Program-made: the position numbers and the translations under genes
NCBI GenBank assembly: GCA_013036095.1
Contig: JAAXCW010000001.1
Span: forward strand, 248,001 to 312,000
Source: Vulcanimicrobiota bacterium
Lineage (GTDB): Bacteria; Vulcanimicrobiota; Vulcanimicrobiia; Vulcanimicrobiales; Vulcanimicrobiaceae
Direction: 5' to 3'
DNA: 64,000 nt
In this document: positions 17,369 through 26,741 of the stretch, piece after piece
Position numbering within the stretch: the first letter of the stretch is position 1
Layout: each line of letters opens with the position of its first letter
Notes under the pieces: model-generated
What the model was told of the DNA's origin: nothing
The model's database searches: none
Seen by the model: the letters and a program-made list of their open reading frames with translations, nothing else

Positions 17369-18142
17369 ATGAAAAAACTTATTGTTTTCGATCTCGACGG
17401 GACTTTAGCGCCGAGCAAGTCGGCAATCGACGCTGAAATGAGCGGTCTGCTGGGTGCGCTCCTGAACGTCGTTAAGGTTGCGATCATCTCCGGAGGCGGC
17501 TTCCCCCAATTCGAAACACAGCTCGTTGCGAATCTGCCAAAAGATGCGCCCCTCGACAAGCTGTCGCTGCTGCCCACGTGCGGAACGCGCTTCTATCTCT
17601 ATAAGGACGCCGGGTGGAAACTTCTCTACGCCGAGGACTTCACCGACGCCGAAAAAGCGACCATCATTGACGCGCTGAAAAAGGCGGTCGCCAATTCTGG
17701 CTTCGCAAGTCAACAAGTGTGGGGAGAAACGATCGAAGATCGCGGAAGCCAAATCACCTACTCCGCGCTGGGCCAGCAAGCCCCGCTGGATGCGAAGGAA
17801 AAGTGGGATCCGGACTTCGCAAAACGCAAGGCGATCAAAGCGCTGCTCGACCCGATGCTGCCGAACTTCTCCGTCCATATGGGAGGTACGACCTCGATCG
17901 ACGTCACCAAACCGGGGATCGACAAAGCCTACGGGATCCGAAAACTGCGCGACATTCTCGGGATCGCGATCGACGAAATGATCTACGTCGGCGATGCCCT
18001 GTTTCCGGGCGGTAACGATTACCCGGCGCGTGAAACCGGTGCGCTTTGCATTCAGGTCCGTGATCCGGACGAATCAAAACGCGTCATCGAAACGACCGTC
18101 GCCTGCTTGGGCGACTCCACGAGGGAAAGCCCGAAGCCCTAG
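17369..18142 (+). CDS. HAD superfamily hydrolase (IIB-type)
   Basis: 257 residues. The HAD phosphatase motif I KLIVFDLDGTLAPSK begins at residue 3, motif II is VAIISGGG (about 35), and motif IV is EMIYVGDALFPGGNDYPAR (about 213). The cap placement and the GGND motif are those of IIB members such as sugar phosphatases and phosphomannomutase-like proteins. ATG 17369 is preceded by GGGAG and gives a start directly at motif I. The substrate is unknown. It lies between two secreted-protein genes transcribed in the same direction. Confidence 0.82.
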   Translation: MKKLIVFDLDGTLAPSKSAIDAEMSGLLGALLNVVKVAIISGGGFPQFETQLVANLPKDAPLDKLSLLPTCGTRFYLYKDAGWKLLYAEDFTDAEKATIIDALKKAVANSGFASQQVWGETIEDRGSQITYSALGQQAPLDAKEKWDPDFAKRKAIKALLDPMLPNFSVHMGGTTSIDVTKPGIDKAYGIRKLRDILGIAIDEMIYVGDALFPGGNDYPARETGALCIQVRDPDESKRVIETTVACLGDSTRESPKP

Positions 18143-18157
18143 CACAACCCTCCGGCT

Positions 18158-20644
18158 ATGAAGAATGCAGGGCGCGCGGCCATCGCCGCGCTGTTGGGAA
18201 TCGTTTTCATCGCGGCGATCGCGGCGCCGCCTCCGAAAGTGCATCCGCGCCCCTATGGCCGCGGAAAAGCCACTTACCACAAGACGGCAATCGCACCATA
18301 TATCTTTCGCAACCTACTGATCAAGCTCAATTTCAATTTCCAAAAGGGCATCGTCTACGGTGACGTCACGAATGTGATCTCGCCCAAGGCGAACGGATTA
18401 TCGTCCCTCCCTTTTAACAGTGTCGGTCTGCACTTCTCGAGCGTCACCGTGAACGGTGTCCCCGCTCGTTATAGCACCACTGCCGATCATCTCTACATCA
18501 CTTTGGCCAAGGCCGCCAAAGTCTCCGATACGCTGGCGATCGAGACGAAGTACAGCGTTACGCCGGCCCGCGGCGTTTACTTCATACGCCCGGACAAATA
18601 TTATCCAAACTACCAGCCCGAGATTTGGTCGCAGGGCGAGGCCGAAGACAACCGGCTGTGGCTCCCGACCTGGGACGAGCCGAACCAGAAGACGCCGGTC
18701 GAGCAAATCATCACGGTGCAAAATGGCTGGCGCGTACAAGCCAACGGCCACCTGAAATTTCAAAAATCAAACGCTTCCGGCAGCACGTGGGATTGGGTCG
18801 AACCGGCGCCGATTTCGACCTACCTGATCGCGTTCAGCGCCGGCCCGTACACGAAATTCCACACGCTGATGCAAAAGACGCCGGTCGACTTCTTCACGTC
18901 GCAAGCCGATGCGCAGTGGGGCTCGCAATGCTTCGGTCGCACCAACCAGATGGTTGCGTACTTCCAGAAGATCATCGGCGTCCCGTATCCCTGGGAAAAA
19001 TACGACCAAACGGCGGTCGAGCGTTTTACGGCAGGCGGAATGGAAAACGCATCTGCTACCACGCAAACTGAACTCGCCATTCATCCACCGCAGTACGAAC
19101 TCGAACGGTCCTGTGATGGACTTGTCTCACACGAGCTGGCGCACCAGTGGTGGGGCGACGACGTCACGATGTCGGATTGGGCCAACGTTTGGATCAATGA
19201 AGGCTACGCGACGTATTTTCAGGAGCTGTGGTTCCAGCATCATTTCGGCGAAGCCGAGTTCCAGTATCAGCGCTACCACGCGCAGCAGGCGTACTTCAAT
19301 GAAACCAAGCGCTACTGGCGCCCGATCGTCGAGTACACCTATGCCAACGCGATGGACTCGTTCGATTCGAGCGGCTATCCCCGCCCGGGCCAAGTGCTGC
19401 ACATGCTGCGCTGGATGTATGGCGACGCGCGCTTCTTCCACGCGCTGCGCGACTACTTGCTGGCCTACCAGCACAAGAACGCCGACACGCATCATTTCTT
19501 CGTCGCGATCCAAAAATCGCTGGGCGAGAATCTGGGCTGGTTCGAGAACGAGTGGTTTCACCGGCCCGCGTACCCGCATTTCTACGTCAAAGAAAGCTAC
19601 GATCCGAAAGCGCAAACGCTGACGCTCGACGTCACGCAGAAAAACCACGACGGCAAACCTTTCCGCATGCCCATCGACGTCGGCGTGTGGGCGGCGCGTG
19701 CGATCCCTTCCGCGCCGTTCGGCATGTCAAATGAAGCCCGCCTCCAAGTGAGTGCCAACCACGAGGTCTTCACTATTCCGAAGGTGCCTTCGCAACCCGT
19801 GATGGTGCTCTTCGACGAAAACAATAACGTGCTGCGCGGCTTGGACGACAATAAATCGATCGCCGACCTCGGCTATCAAGCCATCCACGCGCCCTACGTC
19901 GGCGACCGGCTCTGGGCCGCGGGCAATCTCGGTAAAGCCGGAACCAAAGATAAACCGGCTGCTGCCGGATTTGTCCGCCAAGTCGTTACACGCGATCCGT
20001 TCTACGGCGTTCGCGTCGATGCGCTCGATGCGGCCGGCGCGCTCGACGACGCCGAAACCGTTCGCCTTGCGCTGCACGACAAAGATCCGCGCGTTGTGAT
20101 TGCCGCCGCAAACGAGGTCGAGAATCTGGACCATCCATCGAACGCGGCGCTCGAGTACGATCTCAAGGCGCTCTCCGCATCGTCCGACCCCCTGATCGCG
20201 GGAGCGGCGCTGCGCGGCCTCGGCGCAACGAAGGCGCCGGGAACGTACGCCGTTCTCGTCGCGGGATTGAACCGCCATGCGTTCCGCGAGCCCGTCGCTA
20301 GCGGAGCGCTGCTCGGGCTTGCGAGCCTCGGCGACGTGCGCGCTGTCCCGCTCATGAAGATCCGCGCTGCGTACGGTCAGAACGAGAACGAACGCCTCGA
20401 CGCCATTTCGGCGCTCGCAACGATCGCGAAGAAACAGCCGGCACTTGTCGAGAACTACCTCATCGCAATCGCACAGCACGATCCGTACTTCCGCGCGCGG
20501 TCATCGGCGGTGCGCGCGCTCGGCCGTCTCAACCAGAAGAGCGCAATCCCGGCGCTGCAGTTCGTCGAAGCGCACGATACCGAGCCCGGTGTCCGCAACG
20601 CCGCTTGGGATGCGATCGCGGATCTCAAAGATCGCGGCAAGTAG
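18158..20644 (+). CDS. M1-family zinc aminopeptidase with C-terminal HEAT repeats
   Basis: 828 residues, exported. The N-terminal hydrophobic segment IAALLGIVFIAAIAAPP is a signal peptide. A beta-sandwich domain is followed by the exopeptidase motif GGMENASATTQTE (about 292) and the zinc site HELAHQWWGDD (HEXXH about 324-328) with the third ligand in WINEGYATYF (about 347). The catalytic domain is followed by HEAT-like helical repeats (about 620-828; VRLALHDKDPRVVIAAANEV). It removes N-terminal residues from peptides in the periplasm or outside the cell. The role could be peptide scavenging, with the window's peptide permeases. Confidence 0.93.
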   Translation: MKNAGRAAIAALLGIVFIAAIAAPPPKVHPRPYGRGKATYHKTAIAPYIFRNLLIKLNFNFQKGIVYGDVTNVISPKANGLSSLPFNSVGLHFSSVTVNGVPARYSTTADHLYITLAKAAKVSDTLAIETKYSVTPARGVYFIRPDKYYPNYQPEIWSQGEAEDNRLWLPTWDEPNQKTPVEQIITVQNGWRVQANGHLKFQKSNASGSTWDWVEPAPISTYLIAFSAGPYTKFHTLMQKTPVDFFTSQADAQWGSQCFGRTNQMVAYFQKIIGVPYPWEKYDQTAVERFTAGGMENASATTQTELAIHPPQYELERSCDGLVSHELAHQWWGDDVTMSDWANVWINEGYATYFQELWFQHHFGEAEFQYQRYHAQQAYFNETKRYWRPIVEYTYANAMDSFDSSGYPRPGQVLHMLRWMYGDARFFHALRDYLLAYQHKNADTHHFFVAIQKSLGENLGWFENEWFHRPAYPHFYVKESYDPKAQTLTLDVTQKNHDGKPFRMPIDVGVWAARAIPSAPFGMSNEARLQVSANHEVFTIPKVPSQPVMVLFDENNNVLRGLDDNKSIADLGYQAIHAPYVGDRLWAAGNLGKAGTKDKPAAAGFVRQVVTRDPFYGVRVDALDAAGALDDAETVRLALHDKDPRVVIAAANEVENLDHPSNAALEYDLKALSASSDPLIAGAALRGLGATKAPGTYAVLVAGLNRHAFREPVASGALLGLASLGDVRAVPLMKIRAAYGQNENERLDAISALATIAKKQPALVENYLIAIAQHDPYFRARSSAVRALGRLNQKSAIPALQFVEAHDTEPGVRNAAWDAIADLKDRGK

Positions 20645-20712
20645 CGGTATAGCGCGGCGATTTTTAGCGGTACAGCCGAGCGGTTTTTTAATGGTGTCAT
20701 GGTGAGCAAGCC

Positions 20713-20752
20713 TGTCCTGAGCAGCGTTTCATTGAAAACGCATGTCGAAGGG
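20713..20752 (+). repeat. Dispersed hairpin repeat, copy A
   Basis: It starts with TGTCCTGAGC and ends with GTCGAAGGG. The core between the flanks is a hairpin, GCGTTT (20724-20729), loop CATTGA, AAACGC (20736-20741). The flanks match the copies at 57282 and 59203, but the core stem is different. Confidence 0.75.
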
Positions 20753-20842
20753 AACCACGGCTGAGCAGCGAGCGAAGCGAGCGTAGACGAAGCCCGCATG
20801 AGCTGAGCTCGCGCGGGCCTCGACTCGCTCGGCCGTCCTTCG

Positions 20843-20908
20843 TCCTTCGACAAACTCAGGATGACAATGTATTTCGCTTAAGGCGAAATGCTTCGCTCAG
20901 GATGACAC
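20843..20908 (-). repeat. Dispersed hairpin repeats, copies B and C (inverted)
   Basis: Copy B (20843-20866) is the coreless form TCCTGAGTTTGTCGAAGGA on the minus strand. Copy C (20871-20908) is on the minus strand and carries the stem ATTTCGC/GCGAAAT (20871-20877 and 20883-20889). Copy C nearly matches copy D at 59203 over about 38 bases. Confidence 0.75.
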
Positions 20909-20965
20909 ATTATCGACCGCGCAAGCGCGCTCTCCCTCGCGCCGGCGCAAAATGGCCTTAGTGCG

Positions 20966-21265
20966 CTAGTGGCCACCGCGCTCCTCGTACGCTAGACCGG
21001 CGTCGATTTGCGCGCGCGCCTGCATAAGAAGGTCGACGGCGGTTTCACGGTGCCCGCCGTAATCGCGCGGGTCGCGCTGCAGCTGGTCGATGACGGTTTC
21101 CAGCCGTTGCCGGTCGATACGAAGATTGCGGTCGCCGCGCTCATCTACTCTGACGAGCGGAATCGCTGAGCGAGCCTGCGCGCTTGCGGTCCATGCCGCT
21201 CCCGCGCCGAAGGCCGAGAGTGAGAGAATCGCCGCGCCGAGCGCGGCCTTCCAGTTCTGAATCAT
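20966..21265 (-). CDS. Small secreted protein of unknown function
   Basis: 99 residues. ATG 21265 is preceded by AAAGGAGC on the minus strand, so I prefer it to an upstream in-frame start. The signal segment AALGAAILSLSAFGAGAAWT is followed by a charged, helical mature part (RQRLETVIDQLQRDPRDYG and ETAVDLLMQARAQIDAGLAY). It may form a small helical bundle. No family recognised; several unrelated periplasmic helix-rich proteins look similar. Confidence 0.65.
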   Translation of the reverse strand: MIQNWKAALGAAILSLSAFGAGAAWTASAQARSAIPLVRVDERGDRNLRIDRQRLETVIDQLQRDPRDYGGHRETAVDLLMQARAQIDAGLAYEERGGH

Positions 21266-21371
21266 GCGAAGCTCCTTTGCGGTTGAAGACTCGTGTCTCC
21301 GCAAAGAAAACGGACGGCGAAATTATCCCGGTTCCTTTCTGAGAACGGGAAACGCGAACTCTAACCTGGGT

Positions 21372-23069
21372 TTAAGCGGGCGAAAGCGACGGCAGCGTGA
21401 CGGGTTCTTGTGAAAGCCACGCGCAGGCGACGCCGACTTCCGTTGCAAGATAGGCAAGCGCGTCGATTTCGTCGTGCAGGTACGCAGTGTGATCGGCTTT
21501 GGGTCCGCAGCACACAAATCCGACCAGCGCGCCGCGCGCGCTCATCGGCAAAACGAGCGTTTGATGCTCGCCGCCGGCGTCCATCGTTTCGAACGGTTCG
21601 TTCCAGCGCCGCAGGCGCAGCAGCAGCGCGCTGTTCATGTCAAAGGCCTCCTGCCATGGAACGTCGCCGGCCGCGCAAAGCGAAATGTATTCATTTCCCT
21701 CGCGCAGATAAAACCCAACCGCCGATATATCGAGACCGCGATGCATCGTGGCGCAAGCGACTTGCAGCAGCGCGTGCGAGTCGGTGGCGATGTCCGCCTC
21801 CCGCGCAACGCGGCGGATATCGTTCAGGCCGGCAATCCGTTTGTGAAAGACAATTGCCGTTAAGCGGTTTTCCACAAACGCATGAATCCAGCGCACCGAA
21901 ATGCCGAGGCCCAGCACGATGAGCAGCGCGACGAACTGCGGCGCGCGTTCGAAGAGCCGCCCGATGAGCCACTCCGCCAGTACGAACAGCGCAACGATCA
22001 CTAGCAAAACGACGGCGTAGATCGTCGCGCGCGTCACAAAGATGTTCAGGTCCGTCAAGCGGTGGCGCAGAATCGGATACGAGATGCCGAACGCAAACAA
22101 CACATAGGCGACAAACGGCAGCGGATCCAAGGAATGGAAGCCAAACGTCCCAACGGCCAAGTCGTAAGCGACCCCGTACGCTGCCGCCAGCAAAGCCGCG
22201 ATGAGCCACGATCCGGCCAGCCATCGCGTCGCCGCGCGGTATGTGATGGGCGTCCGCACCAGGGCGTCGATACACGCGGCGACCAGCAACAATTGCACGA
22301 GACTTCCAAGCGCGATGCCGTTGTTTCCGGCCTGCGTTCTGAATTGCTGCGCGAACGCAAACGGCAAATAAAATGCCAAGTAGGGAATGGTTGGCGCAAG
22401 CCAAGCAAACACACCGGCGGGAATCGCTGCATACTGAAACACTCGCCGGACGATGCCTGGATTCGGCGGGAACGTTCCTAAGAGGAAGAGCATGGCCGAA
22501 AGAATGATGCCGTCGGTGAACCAGACTGCGTACTGGGCCGCTTCGCTTAACGCTGTCGTGGGGGCTGCGAGCGTTGTCGCACCTGCGATCGCACGCCAGC
22601 CAAGCGCGAGCAGAACGAATGTCGCAATAGACCCTAACCGCGACTCTCGGGCACGAATCCCCACCAAGAGAGCGAGTACAAACGCGAGGAGTGCCGTGAT
22701 CGCGTAACCCGTTTTTCGCCATTGCTCGACGGCCGCAAGCATCGGCGTGAAGGGACCCCACACCAAGTGCGCGGACTGCCGGGTGCCATTGCGCAACATC
22801 GTGAAAGCGACCGAATCGCCGGCGCGCCCCGAATTCCATGTCACGCGTTCGCCGTAGTCGAGAAGAAACTTATCTCCAACGCGCAGTCCCGCCCGCGCCG
22901 CCGGACCGATGGGATCCACATTGCGGACATTCGCCACCGTCGCATCAGCGGTTCTCCCCGCCACCCACCGCACCGTTATGCCACCGTATCCCCATGTCAC
23001 CGGAGCAAACAACAACACCAAGGCCAGCGGAATCCCAATGGCTGCAAGAACAACGCTTACGGCGCGCAT
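21372..23069 (-). CDS. PDZ-7TM-GAF membrane protein (sensor without output domain)
   Basis: 565 residues. An N-terminal helix is followed by a periplasmic PDZ-like domain (about 35-100; PAARAGLRVGDKFLLDYG, with the usual GPAARAGL pattern), then about eight membrane helices (115-390) and a cytoplasmic GAF-like domain (about 420-560; LLQVACATMHRGLDISAVGF, ETMDAGGEHQTLVLPMSARG). Related architectures I know carry a histidine kinase, GGDEF or phosphatase domain after the GAF; here the protein simply ends. It may signal through a partner. It ends 4 bases upstream, in transcription terms, of nothing related; ppdK precedes it in the same direction. Confidence 0.75.
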   Translation of the reverse strand: MRAVSVVLAAIGIPLALVLLFAPVTWGYGGITVRWVAGRTADATVANVRNVDPIGPAARAGLRVGDKFLLDYGERVTWNSGRAGDSVAFTMLRNGTRQSAHLVWGPFTPMLAAVEQWRKTGYAITALLAFVLALLVGIRARESRLGSIATFVLLALGWRAIAGATTLAAPTTALSEAAQYAVWFTDGIILSAMLFLLGTFPPNPGIVRRVFQYAAIPAGVFAWLAPTIPYLAFYLPFAFAQQFRTQAGNNGIALGSLVQLLLVAACIDALVRTPITYRAATRWLAGSWLIAALLAAAYGVAYDLAVGTFGFHSLDPLPFVAYVLFAFGISYPILRHRLTDLNIFVTRATIYAVVLLVIVALFVLAEWLIGRLFERAPQFVALLIVLGLGISVRWIHAFVENRLTAIVFHKRIAGLNDIRRVAREADIATDSHALLQVACATMHRGLDISAVGFYLREGNEYISLCAAGDVPWQEAFDMNSALLLRLRRWNEPFETMDAGGEHQTLVLPMSARGALVGFVCCGPKADHTAYLHDEIDALAYLATEVGVACAWLSQEPVTLPSLSPA

Positions 23070-23073
23070 CGTC

Positions 23074-25743
23074 TTATTTCAGCGAACCGAGCGCGGCCTG
23101 CGCTGCAGCGAGGCGCGCGATCGGCACGCGATACGGCGAACACGAGACGTAGTTCAAGCCCAGGCCGTGACAGAACGCAACGCTGGACGGATCGCCGCCG
23201 TGCTCGCCGCAGATTCCGATCTTCAGATCCTTGTGCTTCTCGCGTCCGCGGCGCACCGCGTCTTGCATGAGCGATCCGACTCCTTGACGATCCAATACTT
23301 GAAACGGATCGTCTGCGAGAATCTTGAGTTCGAGGTAACGCGGAATGAACGTGGCCTCCGCATCGTCACGGCTGTAGCCGTACGTTGTTTGAGTCAAATC
23401 GTTCGTGCCGAAGGAAAAGAATTGCGCGTGATCGGCCAGTTCGTCCGCAACGGTGCATGCCCGCGGCAACTCGATCATCGTGCCGACGTGATAGTCGACC
23501 TTCACGCCGCGCTCAGCGATGACTTCTTCGGCAACCTTGCGCGCCGCATCGCCCGTAAACTTCATCTCTTCTTTCGTGCCAACACCGGGAATCATCACTT
23601 CAGGCCGCACGTCGACGCCGCGCTTCTTCAGATCGCAGGCGGCTTCGAAGATCGCGCGCACCTGCATCGCATAGATCTCCGGATATAAAATCCCGAGCCT
23701 GCAAACGCGCAACCCCAGCATCGGATTTTGCTCGTGCATCTGCTGCACACGTTTCAGGATGCGCATTTTTTCGCGATAGGCCGGCGACTCTTCGCCTTCG
23801 CGCAGGCGCAGCTCGGTGGTTTCCACCAGAAGCGTTTCCTGTGACGGCAAGAATTCGTGCAGCGGCGGATCCAGCAACCGGATCGTCACCGGCAAGCCTT
23901 GCATCGCTTCCAAGATGCCGTGGAAATCTTCGCGCTGAAACGGCAGCAGTTTGGCGAGGGCGTCCGCGCGCGCCTCATGCGTGTCGGAGAGAATCATCTC
24001 CTGGACGATCGGCAGCCGCTCTTGCTGCATGAACATATGCTCGGTGCGGCACAAGCCGATTCCCATTGCACCGAGCTCGCGCGCTTTCACGGCGTCTTGC
24101 GGCGTGTCCGCGTTCGCCCAGACTTCCATCGTGCGCGCTTCGTCGGCCCACGATAAGAACGTCGCCAACCATTCCGGCAATTTCGAAGGCGGATCGATCA
24201 ACTTTAGACCGCTCGCGATCACGTCGCCGGTCGTTCCATCGATCGTGATCCAGTCGCCTTCAGCAATCGGCTTGCCGCCTAGGGTGGCTTTGCGGTTGCG
24301 CATGTCGATTTGCAAACCGTCGCACCCGGCGACGCACGGCTTTCCCATCCCGCGCGCAACGACGGCGGCATGTGAAGTGGCGCCGCCCTTTGCCGTCAGC
24401 ACGCCGCGTGAGGCAAACATGCCGTGCACGTCGTTCGGATTGGTCTCCACGCGCACCAGCACGACGGCTTTCCCGCCGTTGCCCCACTTCTCGGCGGTAT
24501 CCGCATCGAACGCGACTTGTCCGGCGGCAGCGCCGGGCGAGGCGTTCAAGCCCGTGCAGGCGATCTCGTATTTCTCTTTCGGATCGATGCGCGCGTGAAA
24601 AAGTTGGTCGAGTGAAGACGCACTGACCCGGCTCAGGGCCTCGTTTTTGGTGATGAGGTTTTCAGCGACCATGTCGATCGCGATCCTGACTGCGGCTTCG
24701 GCGGTTCGCTTAGCGTTGCGGGTTTGCAGCATGTAGAGTTTGCCGCGCTCGATGGTAAACTCGAGGTCTTGCATATCGCGGTAATGCCGTTCGAGTTTTC
24801 CGGCGATATCGACAAACTGATGATAGACGTCGGGCTGCGCGCGTTCGAGATCGGCGATCTTCTCAGGCGTGCGAATGCCGGCGACCACGTCCTCGCCCTG
24901 CGCATTTCGCAGATACTCGCCGTAGAGTTGCTTGGCACCGGTGTTCGGGTCGCGCGTAAATGCAACGCCCGTGCCCGAGTCGTCTCCCAAATTCCCAAAG
25001 ACCATGGAGCACACGTTGACGGCCGTCCCCCAGTCGTCGGGAATCCGGTTGTAGCGCCGGTAGTCGGTCGCGCGTTTGGAATACCACGAATCGAAGACCG
25101 AGTTGATGGCTAATTTCAGCTGTTCGTGCACGTCCTGCGGAAACTCGCGTTTGGCGTGATCGCGGACCGTTTGCTTAAAGTCGCCCACCAGTTCGCGCCA
25201 ATTCTTCGCATCGATCTCCGGGTCGGTGGAAACGCCCAGTTTTTTCTTGCGCGCCGTTATCTGCTCTTCGAAGAGATCCTTTTCAATGCCCAAAACGACG
25301 CTCGAAAACATCATGACGAAGCGGCGGTAAGCGTCCCACGCAAAGCGATCGCTGCCGGAGAGGTTCGCTAGCCCTTCCGCCGTTTGATCGTTGAGGCCCA
25401 GATTGAGAATCGTGTCCATCATACCGGGCATCGAAGCGCGCGCGCCGCTGCGCACCGAAACCAGCAGCGGATTGGCCGGATCGCCGAAGCCCTTGCCGGT
25501 CCGCCGCTCGAGCTCGACCATCGCCGCCTTGATGCCGTCGTCGAGACCCGGCGGGTTGCGTCGCCCGAGTTCGTAGTACTGCAGACATGTTTGAGTGGTG
25601 ATCGTGAATCCGGGCGGCACCGGCAGCCCGGCGCGCGTCATCTCGGCAAGCCCCGCGCCTTTTCCGCCCAGGAGCTCGCGCATGTCGCCGTTGCCTTCTT
25701 CGAAAAACCAAATTGGTTTTTCAGCGGTAGCGGTCGTGGACAT
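23074..25743 (-). CDS. ppdK: Pyruvate, phosphate dikinase
   Basis: 889 residues, normal length. It interconverts pyruvate, ATP and phosphate with PEP, AMP and pyrophosphate. The N-terminal ATP-grasp domain includes GGKGAGLAEMTRAGLPVPPG and SVRSGARASMPGMMDT. The swivelling phosphohistidine domain has GGATSHAAVVARGMGKPCV (catalytic His about 455). The C-terminal PEP-binding barrel ends with FGTNDLTQTTYGYSRDD and CGEHGGDPSSVAF with the active-site cysteine. It could serve gluconeogenesis or a PPi-linked glycolysis. A regulatory kinase is not nearby. Confidence 0.97.
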   Translation of the reverse strand: MSTTATAEKPIWFFEEGNGDMRELLGGKGAGLAEMTRAGLPVPPGFTITTQTCLQYYELGRRNPPGLDDGIKAAMVELERRTGKGFGDPANPLLVSVRSGARASMPGMMDTILNLGLNDQTAEGLANLSGSDRFAWDAYRRFVMMFSSVVLGIEKDLFEEQITARKKKLGVSTDPEIDAKNWRELVGDFKQTVRDHAKREFPQDVHEQLKLAINSVFDSWYSKRATDYRRYNRIPDDWGTAVNVCSMVFGNLGDDSGTGVAFTRDPNTGAKQLYGEYLRNAQGEDVVAGIRTPEKIADLERAQPDVYHQFVDIAGKLERHYRDMQDLEFTIERGKLYMLQTRNAKRTAEAAVRIAIDMVAENLITKNEALSRVSASSLDQLFHARIDPKEKYEIACTGLNASPGAAAGQVAFDADTAEKWGNGGKAVVLVRVETNPNDVHGMFASRGVLTAKGGATSHAAVVARGMGKPCVAGCDGLQIDMRNRKATLGGKPIAEGDWITIDGTTGDVIASGLKLIDPPSKLPEWLATFLSWADEARTMEVWANADTPQDAVKARELGAMGIGLCRTEHMFMQQERLPIVQEMILSDTHEARADALAKLLPFQREDFHGILEAMQGLPVTIRLLDPPLHEFLPSQETLLVETTELRLREGEESPAYREKMRILKRVQQMHEQNPMLGLRVCRLGILYPEIYAMQVRAIFEAACDLKKRGVDVRPEVMIPGVGTKEEMKFTGDAARKVAEEVIAERGVKVDYHVGTMIELPRACTVADELADHAQFFSFGTNDLTQTTYGYSRDDAEATFIPRYLELKILADDPFQVLDRQGVGSLMQDAVRRGREKHKDLKIGICGEHGGDPSSVAFCHGLGLNYVSCSPYRVPIARLAAAQAALGSLK

Positions 25744-25749
25744 ATGCGG

Positions 25750-26670
25750 TTATCTTCCGATGGCGATTCCGAAGATCGCAAACGTGCCGGGAATGGTCAA
25801 CGTCACCGCAGGAGCGCTCGTGGCGCTGAACGGCGCGGTGTAGACCGTGATCGTCGAATTCCCGAGGTTTCCGACGTACATGTTGCCGTTCTGATCGAAC
25901 GCAATCGCCTCGGGCACGTTAACGCCGGTCGTTATTGCAAAAGCGGGCACGCTCGTGTTTGATAGCGGTAAACCGTACGCATCAATGCGGCCCGTCGTTC
26001 CTGCGACCGAGCAAACGTAGAGCGTGCTGCCGCTGCCGGCCATTTTCCGGTATGCGGTCGCCGCTACATTCGGCGTAGTAACGGCGGGCGCGCCGGTGTA
26101 CGGCGGCGCAAAAACCTCGAGATCGCTGCCGGTTCCTCCGCCGGTGCCCGCATTGGAAACGTAAAGGCTGCCGGCGTTGTCGAGCACGTCACCGATGGCC
26201 GATATAAGCCCTCCGCTAACAACCGTTGAAGGCGCGCTCGAACTCGTGAACGGCGGATTGAACAGATTCACAGTCGACGTGACGGTCGCTACGAACGCTT
26301 GTCCCGCGAGATTAAAGACGATCTGTCCGTTATTCGATGCGCTCCCGTTATTGAATGTGACGGACGGAGTGCTCGTCGCACTGAGCGGAGCGGTGAAAAA
26401 TTGCAGATGGCCCGCATTATCGCCTACGAGCGCGTTATTGTTCGCATCGAGACCGACCGAAACGACGTTGTTGGATGCAAACACGAATGCCGGTGTGGAA
26501 GATGCAGTAATCGGCAGTGTGTAAGCCTGCACCGTGCCCGGCGTGTTGTCGTTGCCGACGTACAGATGCTGAACGACAACCACCGACGGCGGCGTCGACG
26601 AACCGGCGGCAACATTGCAGCCGGCGAGCAGGCCGGCCAGCGCGAGAAATACGGGAAGCTTGCGAACCAT
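25750..26670 (-). CDS. Beta-propeller lipoprotein with NHL-like repeats
   Basis: 306 residues. The signal peptide ends in the lipobox LAGC (Cys about 18). The rest is six or so repeats of about 45 residues with the pattern LYVGN...I.VYTAPFSATSAPAVT, for example AIAFDQNGNMYVGNLGNSTI near the end. This implies a beta-propeller anchored to a membrane and exposed outside the cytoplasm. It belongs to the same type as the lipoprotein at 44394. Ligand unknown. It lies 6 bases from the ppdK start region and is transcribed in the same direction as glyS and ppdK. Confidence 0.78.
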   Translation of the reverse strand: MVRKLPVFLALAGLLAGCNVAAGSSTPPSVVVVQHLYVGNDNTPGTVQAYTLPITASSTPAFVFASNNVVSVGLDANNNALVGDNAGHLQFFTAPLSATSTPSVTFNNGSASNNGQIVFNLAGQAFVATVTSTVNLFNPPFTSSSAPSTVVSGGLISAIGDVLDNAGSLYVSNAGTGGGTGSDLEVFAPPYTGAPAVTTPNVAATAYRKMAGSGSTLYVCSVAGTTGRIDAYGLPLSNTSVPAFAITTGVNVPEAIAFDQNGNMYVGNLGNSTITVYTAPFSATSAPAVTLTIPGTFAIFGIAIGR

Positions 26671-26741
26671 TGGAGCCTCTTTTTCGATCGAGATCTGAGA
26701 CGGGGGCGTTCGCCCCGGCGCCCGCGCGGGCCCGCAAAGTC

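Larger units (their letters stand above)
20645..20965. other. Non-coding stretch with hairpin repeats
   Basis: About 320 bases between the aminopeptidase and a convergent small gene. No supported coding sequence is present. It holds a T-run (20682-20689) just after the aminopeptidase, which may serve as a weak terminator, and at least three copies of a dispersed repeat, described separately. A further palindromic stretch lies around 20795-20835 (agctgagctcgcgcgggcct). Confidence 0.7.

Noticed and set aside
20682..20689. T-run after the aminopeptidase as an intrinsic terminator
   Set aside because: The preceding stem has only three to four pairs. Kept only as a remark.
26704..26716. GC-rich hairpin (GGGGC-GAAC-GCCCC on the minus strand) after glyS as a terminator
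   Set aside because: Five base pairs and no T-run after it; not enough to call rho-independent termination.
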